Shown here piece by piece: positions 11,640-23,029 of a stretch of 64,000 nucleotides of DNA. The DNA comes from Isoetes taiwanensis (Eukaryota > Streptophyta > Lycopodiopsida > Isoetales > Isoetaceae). The notes beneath the pieces are model-generated. The model did no database searches. It saw only the letters and a list, made by a program, of their open reading frames with translations, and was not told the origin of the DNA. The DNA lies in the NCBI GenBank assembly GCA_021234155.1, contig JAJEKV010000131.1, forward strand, positions 928,774 to 992,773, given 5' to 3'. Each line of letters begins with the position of its first letter. Position 1 is the stretch's first letter. The translations under genes were made by a program, and so were the position numbers.

Positions 11640-12604
11640 AAATTTACGAACAAGTCTTAAATTTTCTCGAACAAAAATCAAACACTCAAGTTGCACTGGT
11701 TTTAACCTATTCCTTAGCTTTGTATGTGCAAGAGCATGTGCATTCCAGTTCCTCTTTACTGCTCCAGAAGAACAGTCCTAAATCATAAATAAATTAGACA
11801 TTCTATGATCTAAATATGAATTTACAAATAATTTTAGCTAGACAAAGAAATGAACAAAATTATAAGAGGACAATACTCTACCCGTGATAAGACACTCACA
11901 GCTAATGATTGAAGTTTTGGGGTCCTGCCACCAAATGTCTCCCACCATATAACAGGCCTGCGCATTGAGATCTCTTCTCGTGCCAATGTATAGCTAAACG
12001 TTCCCGTGCCATCGTGATATTCGTGAAGCTCACGAAATAGAATATCACAATCTTCAGTTGAATATAATCTCTGTGTCTATTGCATCCATGCATCCAATAA
12101 ATCAGCACTTAAAAAGCTGGCTTCCTCTCTCCATAATGGATGCAAAATATGAGCGACAAGATGAATGGGTTTTCTAAACCATTCCCAATGCTCGTCAACC
12201 AATTTTAAGACATCTTCAAACTTATATTATGGCATGGCAGCAATAGACATTAAGCAAATCAGAAATCAGCAATATAAACATGAGCAAATCAACAAATTAC
12301 AATGAAAAATCAACAAATTGCAATCAGAAATCAGAGGTTATAATAAAAAATCAGCTTACTTGGATTTATCTGCATGATCTTCTTCCATCCCCTTTGATAA
12401 GGCCTCTTTGCTCCTTCGCATAAATTCATACAATAGCCCGATAGTTGATCCTTCCTTATCAGTTAAGCGCAATACACTATATAATGGACCCATTACACTT
12501 AAGACAATATGGAAAGAGGGTAAAGTTGCAGGATCAAGAATAAATTGTTTCACATTCATTGCATCAATTTTTTTTACTATCCGGCCAATTATTCCAATGA
12601 TCAC
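11640..12604 (-). pseudogene. hAT transposase C-terminal half with dimerisation motif
   Basis: The minus strand shows, in separate frames, VLSVMGPLYSVLRLTDKEG (12604-12356), FEDVLKLVDEHWEWFRKPIH (about 12225), the signature RRPVIWWETFGGRTPKLQSL (about 11975-11910), and RNWNAHALAHTKLRNRL with IFVRENLRL (about 11750-11655). This WWxxFG-to-NLRL order is typical of the hAT dimerisation region. Frames change repeatedly and the 12240-12350 stretch is AT-rich with repeated AATCAGAAATCAG-type units. Confidence 0.75.
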
Positions 12605-13304
12605 TTACCACCGTTTGTTTAAAAGCACTCCAAACTTTATGGAGACGTGCCAATACAATATAAATTACTCCAAATCTTGTCTTGCACGGCCTCAAGATGG
12701 CATGACTACTAAATGAATTGAAAATTTTCCTTGTAGTTCTTTTCTTTCCTAAGAGTCTCACAATAGTATTTGCTTTTGTGACAACACTTTTCATCTCTGG
12801 GAGATCACCGATATCTTGTAGTAAGAGATCTAGACAATGAGAGGCATATGGTGTCCAGACTAGATGTGGAAACTCATCTTCAAGCAAAGTTCCCATGCGC
12901 ACACAATTGGAAGCATTATCCGAAATGACTTGCACAACATTTTCACTACCAACCTCTTTGATTGCTTCTGATATTTTTTCTGCCAGCCATGTACTACCAG
13001 TCCTAATATTAACATGGCTGCAATCAATGGACTTGAAAAACATTGTACTATAACAGCAAGACACCAATATATTAATCAGCTGCCTGTGGCATATATCAAC
13101 CCACCCATCAGTCAAAATAGTGCATCCATATTTGGGCCACAATGCCCTTATCTTCCTCGTCTTTTGTTGCAATGTATGCATTTCAGATTTCAGTCCTTTA
13201 TTCCTCATGTAATTGTAAATAACACCACTATACTTATCTCCTGCTTGAGAAAATGCCTCTAGCATATTTCTCCAGCATGACAATTTTAACAAATTGAAAG
13301 ACAT
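12564..13304 (-). pseudogene. hAT transposase core (DUF659-like)
   Basis: A 246-codon open frame holds the features of plant hAT transposases: KYGCTILTDGW with the first catalytic-type Asp, the segment around VISDNASNCVRMG with the second, then WTPYASHCLDLLLQDIG and VRLLGKKRTTRKIF. It runs into a second frame at about 12604 (VLSVMGPLYSVLRLTDKEG, continuing to 12356), so a frameshift separates them. Reaction: excision and insertion of the element's ends by a DDE-type nuclease. The frame also lacks its own start and its finger domain. Confidence 0.85.
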
Positions 13305-13398
13305 ATTGGGAGACGTATCTCTCTATTGATACAAGGAGAAGGAGAAGGATAGACTGCTGCTATTTTCGAATTAGAAACACTCTCACACATAGATGACA

Positions 13399-13759
13399 TC
13401 ACTGGAGAATTAAGATTACCAACATATGTGTTGCTGCTGCAGCAGTTACATTTTTCCCATACGAATGTCCCATTTCCATGCCTAACTCTTCCACATTTTT
13501 ACTTATGGATGGGCCGCTGCTACCACTTTCAGCTTTTGCTTCCTTCTTAATATCCTCGGGTAGTTGTGCACAAGCGTTGGGCCCATATTTTGAAATCCCT
13601 CCGAGGTGAGCAATCAATCTTTTTTAGTTCCCGTAATGCGCACACCATAAAACGTGTAATCCCATGCTCGATCTCCATTGGCTTCCTTGACGAGGTTATT
13701 GCAACACTTGCTCCACAAATGGGACTCTTTACATGGCATTTTGCTGCTGCAAACAACAT
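13399..13759 (-). pseudogene. hAT transposase N-terminal BED zinc-finger region
   Basis: The minus strand reads KCHVKSPICGA near 13740, then shifts frame. In a second frame, MIAHLGGISKYGPNACAQLP (13617 downward) followed by EDIKKEAKAES matches the end of plant hAT BED fingers and the linker after it. The frame break lies in the finger itself, so no intact DNA-binding domain is encoded. It belongs with the core at 12564-13304. Confidence 0.7.
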
Positions 13760-13769
13760 AAATTAGTTT

Positions 13770-14050
13770 AAAAGCTCATTAGAAAGTCACTCTAAGAATT
13801 GAAACTTCAAAAAGAAAAAATCTTTCCATTTTCTAGTATGCAGATTAACAGTTCAACAACAACGAATGATGTTTTAGATCTGTTGAAGTACAAATCTGCA
13901 AGTAATTTACATCAGCAATAGATTTATTAAGATGATTATAGTGAAAGTAAAAGTCCCTCACCTTAATCAACCTTAATAAAAGCCTACTTCCTATTGTAAG
14001 AAAAAATGATCATATATTCAAACTCACGATTGAAGAAAAAAAGATTTTAT
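13770..14050. other. spacer between hAT and LINE remnants
   Basis: AT-rich, with no reading frame or RNA that I recognise. It probably holds the unrecognised 5' terminus of the hAT element. Confidence 0.4.
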
Positions 14051-14054
14051 GATT

Positions 14055-16161
14055 CTAAAAATTATGCTTTGAATGATTTTCTTCACTGCGTGCAATCAGC
14101 ACAATATCATCAGCATAGAGCAGCAACTGAGTAACATACCCAGCAAGTGTGGTGCCTCCATCGCCTAGACTTGCAACCCATTCTTCCAGCTCATCAATAA
14201 ATATCCCAAATAGAGTTGGAGATAGCGGGCAGTCCTGCTTAACTCCAATATTACTATCCACTCTCTCTACACTCATTCACATAAGGGAAAGAAAGTTGCA
14301 CCCACACCTTCTCATATAACACTTTCACCGCATCTTTATATGCATCAGGCACATTTATTCTTTCCAAATTGACCCATAAATTACCCCTGCATACTGTGTC
14401 AAATGCTTTGGTACAATCTATGAATGCAGCGAAAAGTGGCTTTCTTTTCCCCTTGACTGAGTCTATCATAGCTCCAAAAGTGGTCGATGGTAGACTTTCG
14501 AGGTCTAAACCCTACTTGCCCCTTGGCCCTAACATCATGCTGCTCAGTCCATGTGCTGATTTTGGATTCTACTATCCAAAAAGATTGCAAACCATAATCA
14601 TTCTGTAATTATTGGGGTCGCTTTTGTCACCTGCCTTATGAATTGGTATTACCCTGTTCATTTGCCATGTATCAGAAAAGCCATCTCTAGTAACAACATT
14701 TAGTAGATGTACTAGTGCATCCACCATTTGTGGCCCAACCCATTTAAGTAGTTCCGCCACCAAATCAAGGGAGTCTGGCGCCTTCCAATTTGCCAATTTT
14801 TGTAGCCCCTCCTGCACATCTTCAATGGAAAAGATGAAATCACCCCTCAAAATACCCATATTGTCACTTATGCCCTCCACATGATACAGTCTTTTAACCT
14901 GATGCATCAAATCCTCCACTTGTAATTGTGGTGTTTCATGTTTGCCCTGCTTAAGCTTCTTCCAAAAATCATACGGGTGACTGAGCAAGGATTTGACCAA
15001 CTCCTCCTGCTTGCGTTGCAAAAAAACTCTTTTTTTCCTCTTCACTAGAGTTTTAAACTCCTTAATGAATTGTGACCGTTCCTCTCCATGTGCCAGTTTA
15101 TATTGTCTTCGTTTCTCTTTACATTCTGCATCGAACCACCCATTACAAGGGAGTCCTTTTTGCCTGCGCGCTGATGTAAAACAGCTTCTAGCAGTCTCTA
15201 GTATACGAGACGTCAAAATAGAGCTCGTCTCATCTGCCCCATGTGGCCATTCCATATTTTCTATGCGTTTTTCAAAAGTAGAAAGATACAATTCTGCCTT
15301 CCTGTCATCAACATAAATCTTACTAGATACATTATGCACTGGCTGTTGAGAAATTTTTCCAGGGATCCTAATGCTAGCAATGATAGTTACATGATCCGAT
15401 TCACTCCTTTCCTCCAAAATTTGCATGTCTATAACATGCTCTGCAAAGTATGCTGTTGCTATGAAATAATCAACCACACTCTTGCCTCGACATGTGCATT
15501 TATGTGTATTAGGAAACCTTTTTGTGCCATTGTAGATTAACATTTCCAAACCACTACACATACCTAGCAAAGCATTCCCCATAGGAGTGGGCCATTGGTC
15601 CATATCTTGAGAAACCCGATTCCATCCTATTTCCCCTATTTCAATTTCATCCAATTGCTCCATCCATATAGGATCCCCGCAATCACTTGACATGGCTGCT
15701 TGTTTGCTAGCTGTCCTGCCATTAAAATCACCTACTAGCACCACTTTGCCCGACATCAAAAAATATGAGACAATCTGTTCCAGTGTTAGAAAAGAGTCAT
15801 CCATATCTAAACCATACATCCTATATGTCTATTGCTTTAGTGGAGGAAAGTAACAGCCTGCAATATAAATATTCTGCCCATTTCCCAAAATTTCCACCCA
15901 GATATATTGTTTAGAATCCTTAGCCAACCTTACCATGTGAGCAAACTCTTATCAAACGTAGCATGCAATCCCTCCATATCCACGCCTTCTCCAGCCTTTC
16001 ATGTTCCAAACTGAGTGCACTATTATGAAACCTGGTATATCTGGTAGTCCATTTTCCTCGTGTTCCCATGTTTCTGAGAAAAAGACCAAGTCTATAGATG
16101 CTAGAACATAACCCATTGAATCTACCTTCTCACTATTCAACCGGTTAATGTTCCATGCCAT
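14055..16161 (-). pseudogene. LINE ORF2: endonuclease and reverse transcriptase
   Basis: Endonuclease: it starts WNINRLNSEKV at 16155, with ETW nearby, then GDFNGRT in the frame beginning at 15819 and SESDHVT further on. These correspond to the catalytic Asn/Asp and His of the EEP fold. Reverse transcriptase: NWKAPDSLDL, then NRVIPIHKAGDKSDPNNYR, GFRPRKSTIDH, AAFIDCTKAFDTV, GVKQDCPLSPTLF and LLLYADDIVL. The two central Asp of YADD are present. The protein is split by a frame break near 15830-15950, another near 14580 and more around 14270-14470. Role: target-primed reverse transcription. It is dead as it stands. Confidence 0.9.
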
Positions 16162-16182
16162 AATCCTGATGGTCTCTATTTT

Positions 16183-16401
16183 CTATTCCTCAACATGCAC
16201 TCGCCCACCTCTCCATACTACCCTCTTATTGTTCTGCTTCGCATTTTTGAATTTCTGAATTTCAGTCTGGTGGAGCGCGTATTGTTCCTTGGTGAGATCT
16301 TCGTTGATCCAAATATTTTGCCCACTTAAAGATTTTCTTTTCTGTAGCACCTTCATCCTATCACTGGGGAGGGGGGAGGGAGGGAGAGAGAGAGAGAGCA
16401 T
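16183..16401 (-). pseudogene. LINE ORF1 C-terminal fragment
   Basis: The frame contains SLSGQNIWINEDLTKEQYAL, then an RGGRVHVEE end. IWINEDLT is characteristic of ORF1 proteins of plant and animal LINEs (nucleic-acid chaperones). The N-terminal part is missing upstream. Its end is 21 bases before the ORF2 endonuclease. Confidence 0.6.
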
Positions 16402-16402
16402 T
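16370..16402. repeat. G/A-rich simple repeat (GGGA and GA units)
   Basis: GGGGAGGGGGGAGG followed by a run of GA dinucleotides. Confidence 0.85.
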
Positions 16403-16499
16403 CACAACAGTGACTGTTTAGTGATTAGGCTATCGATTTGGAGTGTCCACCATCGAAGCTCAAAACCCATTGATAGCCGCTGGGTGAAATAAGTAAACA

Positions 16500-18110
16500 C
16501 AAAGAATAAAAGGTGATGGGAAGGAAAATAGGCAAGTGATAGGTAATCCAAAGCAGCACCTTTTTATCCCATGGGCACCAAAACATAATGCAAGAATACG
16601 GTCCAATTCTCTATGTTTTTCCTATTGATTTAGTTAAAGTCCAGTTATTGTATTCAACGCTTGTAATATATAAAATGCCCATTTGCTATCAGGATAAGAA
16701 GGCTTCAGATATAGCAAGTTCAACTTTATAGGATTGGAACTAAAGAAATGTTTGCCGGGATAAATTTCTTTGTAGACTTTCCATAGTTGTTTACTTTCAT
16801 ACTGTATATATTATGTACAAGTTATATTTGCACATTATCTTACTGTATGTAAGATTACTGCCCAAAAAAAAAAGAAAAAAGAAGAAATTTTTAGGCGAAA
16901 ATAATTTCAAAATAAAAAAAAAGGTTTTCAGGCAAAAAAAAAAAAATTACATTTGGAATCAGAATTTTTTTTCGGTAAATAGCTGTCGTCATTGGCAGGC
17001 AGAAGTCTCGCGGTGTGTGCGGCTAGCTACTCAGAAGATAGTCCTATGAGCATCACCCAACTTTAAAAAGTGGGCTCATCCTTATGAAATAATCCAGGCC
17101 GGGGTCTTCTAGGTTTGACAAATCTGGGCTTTTTGTAGAAATTGGTGCAGCTCCAACTCCAGAGCTTACGTGACTGCTAGGATGAAGGAGTGGCTCTCTT
17201 ATTTCTCAAAAAAACCTCAAACAAGCTACAGTAGCTCAAAATTTCGTCGATTTGCTAGCAAAATGCTGGCAGCTTCAAGAAATCATGCCTGTTGAAGCAC
17301 TGGCGAGATACAGCCACGAATGAATTATGGCACCCATCCTCAGTGCTCTGCTATAAATGGCATGAACCCACGGATTTTTTGTAAGCCCATACCAAAAAGA
17401 ACCATTGGGTTTTTGTCACCCATTTCACTATTTCATTTTCAAATTCCCCACAGAACTAGGCAACTCAAGCTGGGAGTTTGGTAGTCTTGAAGGCATGAAC
17501 CCATCAATTTCCAGAGGTCGAGTTTGAACCCTTCTATAGAATTCATGGAGGGCACATGGCATTGAGTAATCCCACTGTAAAATTTCGCCCAGATGGACTG
17601 AGTTGCTATTGTTGACTTGATCTTAGCATCAATTTTGTTAGGCAGTATGGAACACAAAAAAAATTCGTGTCTAGTGCATTAAATTTGCACCTAGGAGCAT
17701 AGACAGTAGCCACTGATGTTCATTCCTTATTCATTCCTTTGCCTTACGTATTTCACAAAATGTGCAATAAATAGTAGATAGTGTTTTAAATGATAAATGT
17801 TTTGTTACTAATTTGATAAATGTTTGATTATTAATATTTAAATCCCCATTTGTTCTAACTAAAATGACCTCAAAGGAGGATTTTGTTGATCCCTAGATAT
17901 TGGCACCGAGAGCTGTTGGATGCATTATTCACTAGTTATGCTTTGATTTGGATCGTAGATAGTGATTTTCGTTTGTGGGGTATTCTCGTACAAGTCTTTT
18001 TATACTATATAGCGAGAGTTGCAAATTACTATAAGGTTAGAGGCAATATACTCAATAGTGTTGATTTTATACATGTATTATATTGTTTTATGGGGTACAA
18101 AAGGGGCTCT
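16500..18110. other. AT-rich non-coding stretch
   Basis: No recognisable gene. 16863-16970 contains long A runs broken by G, and 17730-18080 is AT-rich. Short open frames lack any family resemblance. Possible decayed LINE or hAT flank. Confidence 0.45.
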
Positions 18111-18113
18111 CAT

Positions 18114-18186
18114 TGCCCTGCCTCACCCCCGTGTGAATATGCACCCAAATCCCTGCCTCACCCACGTGTGAATATGCACCCAAACC
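18114..18186. repeat. tandem repeat, about 35 bp x 2
   Basis: CCTGCCTCACCC(C/A)CGTGTGAATATGCACCCAAA occurs twice head to tail. Confidence 0.85.
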
Positions 18187-18189
18187 AAA

Positions 18190-19895
18190 GAGGGTACGGG
18201 GGGATTTAATTTAAAAGTATTGGATGTAATGGTTTGTGTTACAAGCAAAAAATTGCGGGCCCCTTCGGGGCCACAAAAAAGTAGTACAAAAATATAATGA
18301 CATATATTCCATTAGAAATAATAATGTATATTGCATTACAACTGATGTTATAATAGACGTAAAATTATGGGGATTGAACTCATTGTATCCTTGCAGCAAT
18401 TTTAATAATATCCTTTTCCCCTCTAATTTTGTTTTATGTAACATGTAATCTAGTGTTCATCTTGAACCAACAAGTTACAACCTCGGCTTTCCAAGCACAC
18501 TATATACGTACAAGCCACTATGCTAAGTCATCCAGATTTGATCTGTAACCTACTTCAAATCTTCACATGCGCAAAGAATCAGGCTACAGATCATGCTCCA
18601 TTGCCAATGATCTGAACCAAATAAACAAATCTTGAACACACACCTGAAAAGATTGGACTCTCAGCATGTGCCAAGGTGCTAATAGAGAAAGTGATAGAGG
18701 AAAGTCTTTTAACATTGGAACATGAAACGGAGCAACTCAAACCGTTCATTAGATGGGAATTGGGAGCGTTGCTTGCAGCATGTTCAAACTCATGCCAGGA
18801 CTGAGAAAAAGAACAAAAAAAAAGTTGATCTAAAACAAAAGCAAAACAATCCAAGGAAGAGAAATGTCAATTTTGAAAAGCATACAACATTGAATTTGTC
18901 ACCATTGGAAGACGAAATGCAGCACAATGATCCCTGCATGAAAATAGACAACAGAGGCCAATAAAAAAATGGCAAGGAACCCGATTCAGAAAATGATCTT
19001 AAAGGCCATCTTACTGAATCTGCTTTCAATTGATTGAGAGATTCTGTAATAAATCTGCACTGCAATGTCTGAAATCTCATCATTTTTCTACTGAGCTTTA
19101 TCAATGTCAACACTACGTTACTTTATAATATCTTTATGCATTCTGCTAAATATGCTGGAGGGTTCACAATCCTGCGTGAAACTTAGCTGCTTCTAATTCA
19201 TAAAATTTGAAGAGGCACACAATAATATAATGAAGAGGAAACCCATGTTTTGAGCAAGCCTTGCAGCAAAAAACAAGGGAAAATAGGGCAGTCTTTTAAA
19301 AGATGGCAGATCCTTTCCATTTAGGCCAGACCACGGGAGGCGCTTTTCTACTGTTTTGAAGGAGGTAGTACTTCAAATCCCTCCAATAGACGTTTTTTCA
19401 TTAGTTTTTTTGAAGTCATGCAAAGGCCTGTTGCAGCGCAAATAAAAGATGCATAATAATTGAATATAATACTTTGGACATAGACTAGGTAGGAAAACAA
19501 GATGTAAAAGCCCTATCAAAGAATAGATGACCTAGCTAATAACCCCAGCGATGGCATCTGCCCTCTTGCTATTTCAACTGCTCTTCGGAGGTGGTCAAAC
19601 AACCTGCATGTAGGTCGAAATGATGATTCAGCCTCTAGAAGAGCACTATGCTTGAGATCAACCACCCACAGTCAAACTAGAAACCGGATTACAAAAGAAG
19701 AACCTGAGAGAACTGGAAACTCGAAAAACCCTAAACTGAGGGCCTAACTCAAAACTGAAGGGTCTCGAGCACTACATGCTGACATAAATTAAAAAAAAAT
19801 AGTTCCATAATTTGAATACAAAAATGAAGCAGGATAAGCACATACACAACCACATGGTCTCCCTCTTGTTCTTTTAATCAATGGTAAAAAACAAG
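18190..19895. other. non-coding stretch with no recognised gene
   Basis: I see no protein family on either strand. A GC-rich inverted repeat GGGCCCC TTC GGGGCC at about 18258-18275 stands out of AT-rich surroundings. Short minus-strand frames near 18591-18854 could be exon remnants but are not identifiable. Confidence 0.4.
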
Positions 19896-19899
19896 GTGC

Positions 19900-20100
19900 T
19901 GCGCACGGAGGGTTGCCCTCCATGGCCGGAGAGTGAAGTGGCTTAAGTTATAGTTGTAGACAATAGAGTATTTGAATCGAAATTGCTATTTTATGTTTTG
20001 TGAAGTGGCTTGAATTGTAGTTGAAAGTTATGTTTTGACATTTTATTAAAATTGCTACTTCTAGACAACAGAGTACTTGAAACCATGAGTTTATTAATAG
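19900..20100. repeat. left member of a direct repeat flanking an OB-fold pseudogene
   Basis: GAGGGTTGCCCTCCATGGCC followed by GTGAAGTGGCTTAA, and later AAATTGCTACTTC and ACTTGAAACCA, recur in the same order at 21480-21610, with gaps. Confidence 0.65.
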
Positions 20101-20365
20101 GATGATATACATTGGAGTACTTGATAGTTGATAACATACGAAACAATTTATGAAGAATTGAAATAGAGGAACAAGAGACGCCGGGGGAAGGGGGGTGGGT
20201 GTGCAAAAGATGTTAAGAATTATGAATTGTTTTGCATGTGGATTTTGTTTAAATTGAAGAAGATTGCTAGCATGGAATACATAGAAGTTGCAAGCAAAGT
20301 AAAGCTGTTTAAAAATATGAAGGGATGTCTTTTGTTGTTCTATAGTTATGGATCATGTTTTGAGC

Positions 20366-21440
20366 CTAGATCCTGTCGAAGGCAATGATTTGGAGTCTGT
20401 GGTTGAGCTCAAATGTGCATTTACTCCGGCTCTTCATTATGCTTTGGCAGAATGATCGAGGATCTGCTTTCATTGTAGCGAATGCGCCTCCTAATGGGTA
20501 ATCGAGGAATTTATCAAGCAATGCTCCTACCATTGTGACATGTAGCGTGTTGGATCCAGTGTCGATGTCACCGAACATTGTTAACTCTTCTCTCATGTCG
20601 TCGTTCCTGCACGTGTCGCAGAGACTATCCGGCACTACTTGTTGCAAGCATTGCACGTCTTGACAACGTTGTTTTCGCCAGTTATATTCAATCTTAATGT
20701 GCCTGAGATCTGTACATGCAAGGATGTTTGATTAGTGGAGAGGTGTATGAAAGAAGGTAAAAAGCGAAGACAATTTTGGCTTAGTTTTAGTAGTAGAAGA
20801 TATACATTGGTATTTTGTAGAACGTGTGCTGCGAAGACTTCATTTGTGAGTGTTGCTACTACATCATCGTCTGGGAACCATAATTCATCCGGAAACCAAC
20901 TTGACACTGTGTCCTCGACAATCTTGAATGCCATTATAGCTTCTGTAGATGTTAAGCTAGTCTGGCCACGGAACGTACTTGCCTTTAGGGTCTTGAATAA
21001 GATAATGGGTTTATGTCCTAAAAGAAACAAGTGTTTGAGCTTGTCAAACACATGTGCCTATCCAGGCCAGAACTTCAATTCTGCGACATCCTTTTTGTCG
21101 CATCCATCTGCGATTAGCAAACAAGAGAACATCGCATGTTCTTTGACCTCGACAATAGCAACTAGCAGGTTGACGTGTATGGGTTGGTCATGGGTCACAT
21201 TTAACAGTGACTGTATGTTTGCACTGTCTGTGGGCAATAAGGAGAGTAGCACTCCAGGCCCTTCAATGGGTGTCACTTCAGTGTTCCTTTGAATCTTTAT
21301 GGTATTCACACAATGTCCGTACTTGTACAATGGGTTTGTCTTCCTTACACCAAAATTATGTATGGAGACCCAAAAACCTGGTCTCAACACGGTTGTAATT
21401 CCACGCCACGTTCATCGTCAGCAGTCATTGCTTGCTCGTC
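20366..21440 (-). pseudogene. OB-fold / RPA1-like single-stranded DNA-binding protein, broken
   Basis: About 1 kb of minus-strand coding-like sequence without introns. Seen: FWVSIHNFGVRKTNPLYKYG and NTEVTPIEGPG; an OB-fold stretch (QPIHVNLLVAIVEVKEHAMF, then KKDVAELKFWPG, LGHKPIILFKTLKASTFRGQ); and a zinc-ribbon-like CNAC...CDTC pair, with NTLHVTMVGALLDKFLDYP after it. This order resembles replication protein A 70-kDa DNA-binding domains and relatives such as MEIOB, and also the RPA-like proteins carried by plant Helitrons. Breaks: an in-frame TAG at 21055-21057 (CAG expected, between KFWPG and AHVF), a frameshift in the zinc ribbon near 20640-20650, and another near 21385. Which OB-fold family it belongs to is inference. 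It lies between direct repeats 19900-20100 and 21480-21610. Confidence 0.6.
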
Positions 21441-21479
21441 GACGACATCCACATTTAATATAACTGTTGGATGTTGGTC

Positions 21480-21610
21480 GTGCACACAGAGGGTTGCCCT
21501 CCGTGGCCTGATGGTGAAGTGGCTTAAATCATACTTCAATTTCATGTTTTCACAATCAATCAAAATTGCTACTTCAAAACAATACAATACTTGATACCAT
21601 AACATTATGA
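21480..21610. repeat. right member of a direct repeat flanking an OB-fold pseudogene
   Basis: Matches 19900-20100 through GAGGGTTGCCCTCCGTGGCC, GTGAAGTGGCTTAA, AAAATTGCTACTTC and ACTTGATACCA. Confidence 0.65.
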
Positions 21611-21699
21611 GGATTGGTCTGAAGCTGATCCTCGTCCAATTTATAACATGCATGTTGTATGGACATTGGAAAAATAAAAAACGTAGACTGATGGCACCC

Positions 21700-22740
21700 A
21701 ATGCTTATTGAGTCCAGTGTTCAAAAGCATCTAAAGATAGATGCAGGAGACGCGAGAATCTAAAGTGTCTAAACATCTAAAGAATCTCTTGATTTTTAAG
21801 ATGAGTTAGACAAATTTTCAAAGAATAAATACGACAGAGAATAATAGATATATAGCTAATAACAGATGTGGATTGTAACTGTTCTGCTACTCACTGCAAC
21901 TGTAATTGTTGATCCTTTGTTTTCAACTATTAAATTCTGTTTAAGCAAAATATGCTCATGAATGGCATCAAAATATCTGCAAATCAATGTACCTGGCAAC
22001 TTCGAACACCTTGAGAGCTCCTTGAATCCCTGTTCTCTGATCCTCCTCCTAGAGAGCAATTTCGGTAGCAAGGGGAGTGGCCGGAAGCAGAACAAGCAAA
22101 TGCAATAGCAGATTAAGCCATTTCTGTACAGGGAAATCGATTTTGGCAAGGAAAACCTAATGGGGCAGGAAAAAACCCGATGACCAAAAACAAGTGCAAT
22201 GAGGCTTTTAGGGCTGTTATTTTGAGTACCATAGGTGACATACGCAATTCAGAGTCTTTGTCCTTAGCTAATTCGTAAGTTAACTAAAAGCAAACCTATT
22301 TGTTGTAAGCCATGAGCATATTTTACTCTGAGAAGTTCCAACCTATTCTTTTTTAGAGAAGTCTCCTTCGCCATCATTTGTCCCCCAGCAGAAAGGTGTT
22401 AAAATGCCACTAACTTAGAATTTGATAGCATCTTCTTAGATTGCAGTAATATTATTTGGCATAGATTGCAGTATTATTTTATACCATTGTGATTATTCTT
22501 TCAGCTTTCACAACACCATTGTGAGTATTATTTTAGTTGCCCAAGGTTATAAGTTGTGTTTTCAATTTTAAATATCGAAAATGGCTTATGTCATTATGTC
22601 CAACATAGGTTGTAAGCCATATTTTTATCAGATGCCAAAATTTTCAAGGAAGATTTATTACCACCATTTAAGTCGTTGCACACAGGCCCACAACTGCTTT
22701 TTCTATGAATTTATTAAATCCACCAGGTATCAAGACTTGG
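21700..22740. other. non-coding stretch with no recognised gene
   Basis: Short frames only. 22430-22540 holds an imperfect repeat of an AGATTGCAGTAATATTAT / CACCATTGTGA(T/G)TATT type. No domain seen. Confidence 0.4.
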
Positions 22741-22750
22741 CACGTTCACG

Positions 22751-22845
22751 TAACAAAGTTAATTCAATTGATCGTCTTCTTTGTCGTGCATTATTCCAGG
22801 AATAATGCACGACAAAGAAGACGATCAATTGAATTAACTTTGTTA
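22751..22845. repeat. perfect 47-bp inverted repeat with one-base centre
   Basis: Bases 22751-22797 and 22799-22845 are exact reverse complements; the centre reads ATTCC A GGAAT. The pairing stops abruptly at both ends. It would extrude as a 47-bp cruciform or, transcribed, fold into an RNA hairpin. Such a tight perfect palindrome may be a recent inverted duplication. Confidence 0.97.
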
Positions 22846-22852
22846 TGTTTGG

Positions 22853-22893
22853 AATCATGCACAACAAAGAAGATAATCAGTTGAATTCACTGG
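22853..22893. repeat. diverged third copy of the palindrome arm
   Basis: AATCATGCACAACAAAGAAG and the bases after it match the right arm of the 22751-22845 palindrome with several substitutions, in the same orientation as the right arm. The stretch after it (GGATCAAGACTTTGCAC) resembles the sequence left of the palindrome (GTATCAAGACTTGGCAC). Confidence 0.75.
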
Positions 22894-22932
22894 ATCAAGA
22901 CTTTGCACTCGTGTTGCATTGCCTGACAAAAA

Positions 22933-23027
22933 CAAACATGTATGTCAAGGACAGTTGCTATAACCATGCAAACAATCAACATGTATGTCAAGGGCAGTTA
23001 CTATAACCACGCAAACAATCAACAACA
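22933..23027. repeat. tandem repeat, about 46 bp x 2
   Basis: AACATGTATGTCAAGGACAG followed by TTGCTATAACCATGCAAACAATC is repeated head to tail with a few substitutions. Confidence 0.85.
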
Positions 23028-23029
23028 CA

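Larger units (their letters stand above)
11640..13760 (-). mobile_element. hAT-superfamily DNA transposon, decayed
   Basis: Reading the minus strand from 13760 to 11640 gives, in order, a BED-type zinc-finger region, a DUF659-like domain with the transposase core, and the C-terminal hAT dimerisation region. All parts are in family order but broken by frameshifts and stops. I could not find terminal inverted repeats. The 3' end is cut by the inverted LTR fragments. hAT transposases move DNA by a cut-and-paste mechanism with 8-bp target duplications. Confidence 0.88.
14055..16401 (-). mobile_element. non-LTR retrotransposon (LINE), 3' part missing
   Basis: On the minus strand, an ORF1 C-terminal piece (16401-16183) is followed by ORF2 with an apurinic/apyrimidinic-type endonuclease and reverse transcriptase. 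The element stops soon after the catalytic YADD motif at about 14115. The reverse transcriptase thumb and the 3' untranslated/poly(A) end are missing. That is unusual, because LINEs normally lose their 5' ends. Confidence 0.9.

Noticed and set aside
18255-18278. GC-rich hairpin resembling a bacterial terminator
   Set aside because: The window is plant nuclear DNA; the hairpin is isolated, with no gene next to it.
22933-23027. Repeat array considered as CRISPR or satellite
   Set aside because: Only two copies, with no spacers, in a plant genome.
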